Shown piece after piece: positions 61,459-64,000 of a stretch of DNA of 64,000 nucleotides. The DNA is taken from positions 496,001 to 560,000 of the forward strand of contig NZ_JAHYCB010000004.1 of NCBI RefSeq assembly GCF_019430945.1. The letters are read 5' to 3'. Both the position numbers and the translations under genes were made by a program. Within the stretch, counting starts at the first letter, position 1. Each line of letters starts with the position of its first letter. The notes below the pieces were generated by a model. That model did not search any database and was not told the origin of the DNA. It saw only the letters and a list, made by a program, of their open reading frames with translations. Source of the DNA: Neorhizobium populisoli (GTDB taxonomy: Bacteria; Pseudomonadota; Alphaproteobacteria; Rhizobiales; Rhizobiaceae).

Positions 61459-62637
61459 ATGACCACCAAGGCGGAATGGCAGCGCGTGCCGCTGATCGTC
61501 TCCTTTCCGGAGACCGCGAAATATACCGAGACCTACGGCTTTGCCGGCAATTCCGGGAGGGTGAACCTCGAAGGCCAGCTGTTGCGTCCGGCCGACAAGC
61601 CGTCGAAGACCGTCTATGTCTTCATGCACCCGACCTCGACGCTGCAGCTTTTGCCGATGCCGACCGCGCTCGCCGATGCCGGCCTGCACGTGCTCTGCGC
61701 TGCAAGCCGTTACCCGAAGAACGATACCGCGCTGATCATGGAAAAGGTGGCGATCGATCTCGGCAAATGGCTGGATTACGCCCGCGGCGAGCTTGGTTAC
61801 GAAAAGGTCGTGCTGGTTGGTTGGTCCGGCGGCGGTTCGCTATCCTTGTTCTATCAGGCACAGGCGGAAAACCCGACGATCACCCACACGCCGGCCGGCG
61901 ACGAGTTGAACCTTGTCGAAGCCGGTCTAAAGCCGGCCGATGGCGTGATCTTCATCGCCGCGCACCTGTCACGCGCCGAGACGCTCACCGAATGGCTTGA
62001 TCCGTCCGTCACCGACGAGATGAACCCCGACGACCGCGACCTGGAATTCGACATCTATTCGCCGCACTGCCCCCACCAGCCGCCCTATTCGAAGGAATTC
62101 ATCGAGCGCTTCCGCGCCGCGCAGTTGGCCCGCAACCGCAAGATCACCCAATGGGTGCAGGACATGTTGGCGGAACTGAAGCGTCGGGGCGGTCCGGAAC
62201 AGGAACGCGCCTTCGTTGTCCACCGCACCATGTGCGACGTGCGTTGGTTCGACGGCACGATCGATCCGAACGACCGGCCGATCGGCAAGAGCTATATGGG
62301 CGATCCGCGCACGGTCAATGTCGGCCCGGTCGGGCTTGCCCGCTTCACGACGTTGCGCTCGTGGTTGTCACAGTGGAGCTACGACCTTTCGAACGCCAAG
62401 GGGCCGATGAACGCGGCGCTGATCAAGCGTTCGCCGGTGCTGCAGATCGAGAACAATGCCGACGAGGCGGTGCCGGCGACGCATAATCCGGCGATCCGCG
62501 ACGCGCTGGCGACGCCGAACAAGGAATATATGAGCTTGCCGCATGCCACCCATTATTATCTTGGTCAGCCGGAACTGTTGCAGGCTTGCATCGACCGGGT
62601 GGTGGATTGGAGCAAGCGGCAGGGGCTGTTGGCGTAA
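61459..62637 (+). CDS. Alpha/beta hydrolase, catabolic
   Basis: A 392-residue alpha/beta hydrolase with nucleophile motif VGWSGGGSLS, HPTSTLQLLP near the oxyanion site and a C-terminal LPHATHYY histidine. It is longer than common esterases because of an insert (about residues 170-280) between the nucleophile and the C-terminal part. It follows the flavin monooxygenase after a 28-base palindrome and is probably in the same catabolic operon. Whether it cleaves an ester, amide or ring-fission product is unknown. Confidence 0.85.
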   Translation: MTTKAEWQRVPLIVSFPETAKYTETYGFAGNSGRVNLEGQLLRPADKPSKTVYVFMHPTSTLQLLPMPTALADAGLHVLCAASRYPKNDTALIMEKVAIDLGKWLDYARGELGYEKVVLVGWSGGGSLSLFYQAQAENPTITHTPAGDELNLVEAGLKPADGVIFIAAHLSRAETLTEWLDPSVTDEMNPDDRDLEFDIYSPHCPHQPPYSKEFIERFRAAQLARNRKITQWVQDMLAELKRRGGPEQERAFVVHRTMCDVRWFDGTIDPNDRPIGKSYMGDPRTVNVGPVGLARFTTLRSWLSQWSYDLSNAKGPMNAALIKRSPVLQIENNADEAVPATHNPAIRDALATPNKEYMSLPHATHYYLGQPELLQACIDRVVDWSKRQGLLA

Positions 62638-62701
62638 GGGGCTGAGGCCCGTGGGAGCGGGCCTTCACCATCAGGAGGTTTGACTGTGAGCTGCAATGAA
62701 A

Positions 62702-62733
62702 AGCACCACCGTCCGGGCTGGAACGGTGGTGCT
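62702..62733 (-). terminator. Terminator of the VOC-protein gene
   Basis: AGCACCACCGT and ACGGTGGTGCT form a perfect 11-pair stem with a ten-base loop; on the minus strand it is followed by TTTTC. It fits the end of the minus-strand VOC gene transcript. Confidence 0.55.
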
Positions 62734-62760
62734 CGTGTTGATGAGATGGAGCGCCGTTGC

Positions 62761-62873
62761 GGGTTAAGCCCCTCCCCCTTGTGGGGAGGGGTTGGGGAGG
62801 GGATCTTTCTTCAACCTGGAGAAAAGACCCCTCCCGCCTGCCGGCCGCCCTCCCCTCAAGGGGGAGGGTTAAG
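62761..62873. repeat. Mosaic palindromic element (RIME-like)
   Basis: Two hairpins (CCCCTCCCC / GGGGAGGGG at 62769-62791, CCCTCCCC / GGGGAGGG at 62848-62868) flank a segment containing CCCGCCTGCCGGC. The octamer GGGTTAAG occurs at both outer ends (62761-62768, 62866-62873). The composition and arrangement resemble rhizobial intergenic mosaic elements. Confidence 0.65.
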
Positions 62874-62901
62874 ACCGCGGCACCGTCGCAGTTCTATAAT
62901 C

Positions 62902-63432
62902 TCAAGCCGCCGACTTCGCGGCAATCATACCGGCCTTCTTCTTCACCCATGCCTTCATCGCATCATGGGCTTCGGAAGCGGCCTGTTCCAGATAACCCGG
63001 CTCTTCCGTACGCGCCGTGATCTCCAGGCGCAGGCCGTTCGGGTCGAAGAAGTAGATCGAGTTGATGAACTCGTGGTCGATGACGTCGGTCGTCTTGACG
63101 CCGGCTTCCTGCAGCCGCTTCTTGAACTTCAGGACTTCCTCGACCGAGTCGACTTCCATCGCGAAGTGCTGCACCCAGTCCGGCGTGTTCGACGAGGGAA
63201 GTGGCATGGTGTTTTCGCCGAGGTCGAAGAAGGCCATGTAGGAACCGTCGCCCATTTCGAAGAAGAAATGCGCATAGGGCTTTTCCTCACCGGTGGACGG
63301 CACCTTGTCGGCGGTCATGCAGTTGACCAGCGGCAGGCCGAGCAGGTCCTCGTAGAACTTGCGGGTTTCTTCGCCATCGCGGCAGGGGTAGGAAAAGTGA
63401 TAGAGTTTGCGAAGCTTCGGTGCGTCGACCAT
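62902..63432 (-). CDS. VOC-superfamily (glyoxalase/dioxygenase-like) protein
   Basis: A 176-residue vicinal-oxygen-chelate protein with potential metal ligands His in KLYHFSYP, His in WVQHFAMEV and Glu in GLRLEITAR, the 2-His-1-Glu pattern of the fold. The ATG at 63432 (MVDAPKLRKLYHF) is preferred over an upstream frame. Beside a flavin monooxygenase and hydrolase it could be a ring-cleavage or isomerase enzyme of the same pathway, but a general glyoxalase-like role is equally possible. It is transcribed toward the hydrolase gene. Confidence 0.85.
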   Translation of the reverse strand: MVDAPKLRKLYHFSYPCRDGEETRKFYEDLLGLPLVNCMTADKVPSTGEEKPYAHFFFEMGDGSYMAFFDLGENTMPLPSSNTPDWVQHFAMEVDSVEEVLKFKKRLQEAGVKTTDVIDHEFINSIYFFDPNGLRLEITARTEEPGYLEQAASEAHDAMKAWVKKKAGMIAAKSAA

Positions 63433-63586
63433 GGTGGTTCCTCCAAATCCAGGCTTGTTGCATTGGCTCAGATGGTAGGCCTTTGCCGTTCCTCCCATGT
63501 CCTCCGCCCGAGAGGACATGCCTCACTCAAATTCCCGACTGGCAAATTCCCGACCGGCAGATTGATAAACATGGCAGGAGGCGTTT

Positions 63587-64000
63587 ATGCCTGCGCTTGA
63601 TCGCGACGATATGGCGGCGCTTGCCGCATTGATGGATGATGTCGGGGAGCTGACATTTCCAGAAACTTTCCTGAAAACCCTGCGGCGTCTCGCCGGCACG
63701 GATTTCTGTTCCGCCTTTCAGGCCGAAGAGGACGGGTCGCTGACCTATCTCTTCGCCGGCGGCTACCATTCGCAAATTCCGGGTTTTGCCGAGCGCGCCT
63801 CGCTGGATTACGCCCACCTTTATTGGCAGCGCGACCGGGTGACCCGCCAGATGCTCAACGGCTCTTCTGGAAGCGGCAAGGTGCAGGTCATCCGCCAGGC
63901 CTGGAACGGCATTCGCGATCCGGAATACCGCCGCGACTGTTACGAGCGGGCGCATGTGCTGGAGCGTCTGACGATCTACCATTCGGAAGAGCCGCGTATC
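63587..64000 (+). CDS. Probable transcriptional regulator, N-terminal part (3' cut by window)
   Basis: An open frame begins at ATG 63587 with AGGAGG five bases upstream and runs unbroken past the window end (138 codons seen). The visible part (MPALDRDDMAALAALMDDVGEL, LAGTDFCSAFQAEEDGSLTYLFAGGYHSQIPGFAE) resembles the sensor half of LuxR-type helix-turn-helix regulators found beside catabolic clusters. The DNA-binding domain would lie beyond the edge, so the class is a guess. It diverges from the VOC gene and may regulate it and the adjoining catabolic genes. Confidence 0.55.
   Translation, partial: MPALDRDDMAALAALMDDVGELTFPETFLKTLRRLAGTDFCSAFQAEEDGSLTYLFAGGYHSQIPGFAERASLDYAHLYWQRDRVTRQMLNGSSGSGKVQVIRQAWNGIRDPEYRRDCYERAHVLERLTIYHSEEPRI

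Noticed and set aside
60171..61469. Minus-strand open frame of 432 codons opposite the flavin monooxygenase
   Set aside because: The plus strand has complete FAD-binding motifs; the minus product is charged and featureless.
63527..63982. Minus-strand open frame of 151 codons at the right edge
   Set aside because: It is antisense to the plus-strand regulator frame, which has a strong ribosome site and is open to the window end.

Overview
The window looks like an alphaproteobacterium of the order Rhizobiales, most likely Rhizobiaceae. The DNA is GC-rich by eye. The first third carries a complete glpR-glpD-glpS-glpT-glpP-glpQ-glpU-glpV glycerol locus in the order known from Rhizobium leguminosarum. 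Binding-protein-dependent importers dominate, and GC-rich palindromes like rhizobial intergenic mosaic elements occur near the right end. I saw no rRNA, tRNA, CRISPR array, transposase or integrase. It reads as nutrient-uptake and catabolic accessory DNA. Whether it is chromosome, chromid or megaplasmid cannot be told from here.

Layout. 1-2.9 kb: a truncated metallo-beta-lactamase-fold hydrolase and two alpha/beta hydrolases, the first with a Tat leader. 2.9-11.4 kb (minus): the glycerol ABC importer, glycerol-3-phosphate dehydrogenase and the DeoR-type regulator GlpR. 11.5-15.4 kb: an iron-complex ABC importer (minus) diverging from a SAM methyltransferase (plus). 15.6-22.3 kb: an envelope-flavoured block with a GH25 lysozyme-like protein, three small exported proteins of unknown function and a membrane M48 protease, plus a fused aconitase-X enzyme. 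22.4-29.2 kb (minus): an OppA-family importer whose binding protein resembles chitin-oligosaccharide binders, with a NagZ-like GH3 hexosaminidase and a GNAT acetyltransferase. This is probably amino-sugar oligosaccharide or muropeptide salvage. 29.5-37.9 kb: a complete ferric-siderophore system (reductase, ATPase, two permeases, binding protein, divergent TonB-dependent receptor, AraC regulator).

38-41.7 kb: a Kup potassium transporter, a HAD phosphatase and an SDR dehydrogenase. 41.9-48.3 kb: an amino-acid uptake and catabolism cluster (two permeases and a binding protein but no ATPase, M20 peptidase, fold-type-I PLP enzyme, ornithine-cyclodeaminase-family enzyme) with a divergent XRE-cupin regulator. 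48.4-50.4 kb: an MFS efflux pump divergent from a TetR repressor, with three matching palindromic operators between them. 50.6-54.5 kb: a TylF-like methyltransferase, a MarR regulator, a D-2-hydroxyacid dehydrogenase with a class II aldolase, and a small membrane protein. 54.6-59.7 kb (minus): a tripartite tricarboxylate-type transporter (TctB, TctA) followed by three tandem TctC-like binding proteins. 60.2-64 kb: a flavin monooxygenase, an alpha/beta hydrolase, a VOC-fold protein and the start of a probable regulator. Together with the transporter these look like uptake and breakdown of an aromatic or organic acid.

The observations most worth following are the putative amino-sugar salvage operon, the ATPase-less amino-acid cluster with its unassigned PLP enzyme, the TTT transporter with three binding proteins (two with Tat-like and one with Sec-like leaders), the triple TetR operator, and the palindromic repeats near 61.4 and 62.8 kb. 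All functions are read from sequence motifs and gene context without database searches.
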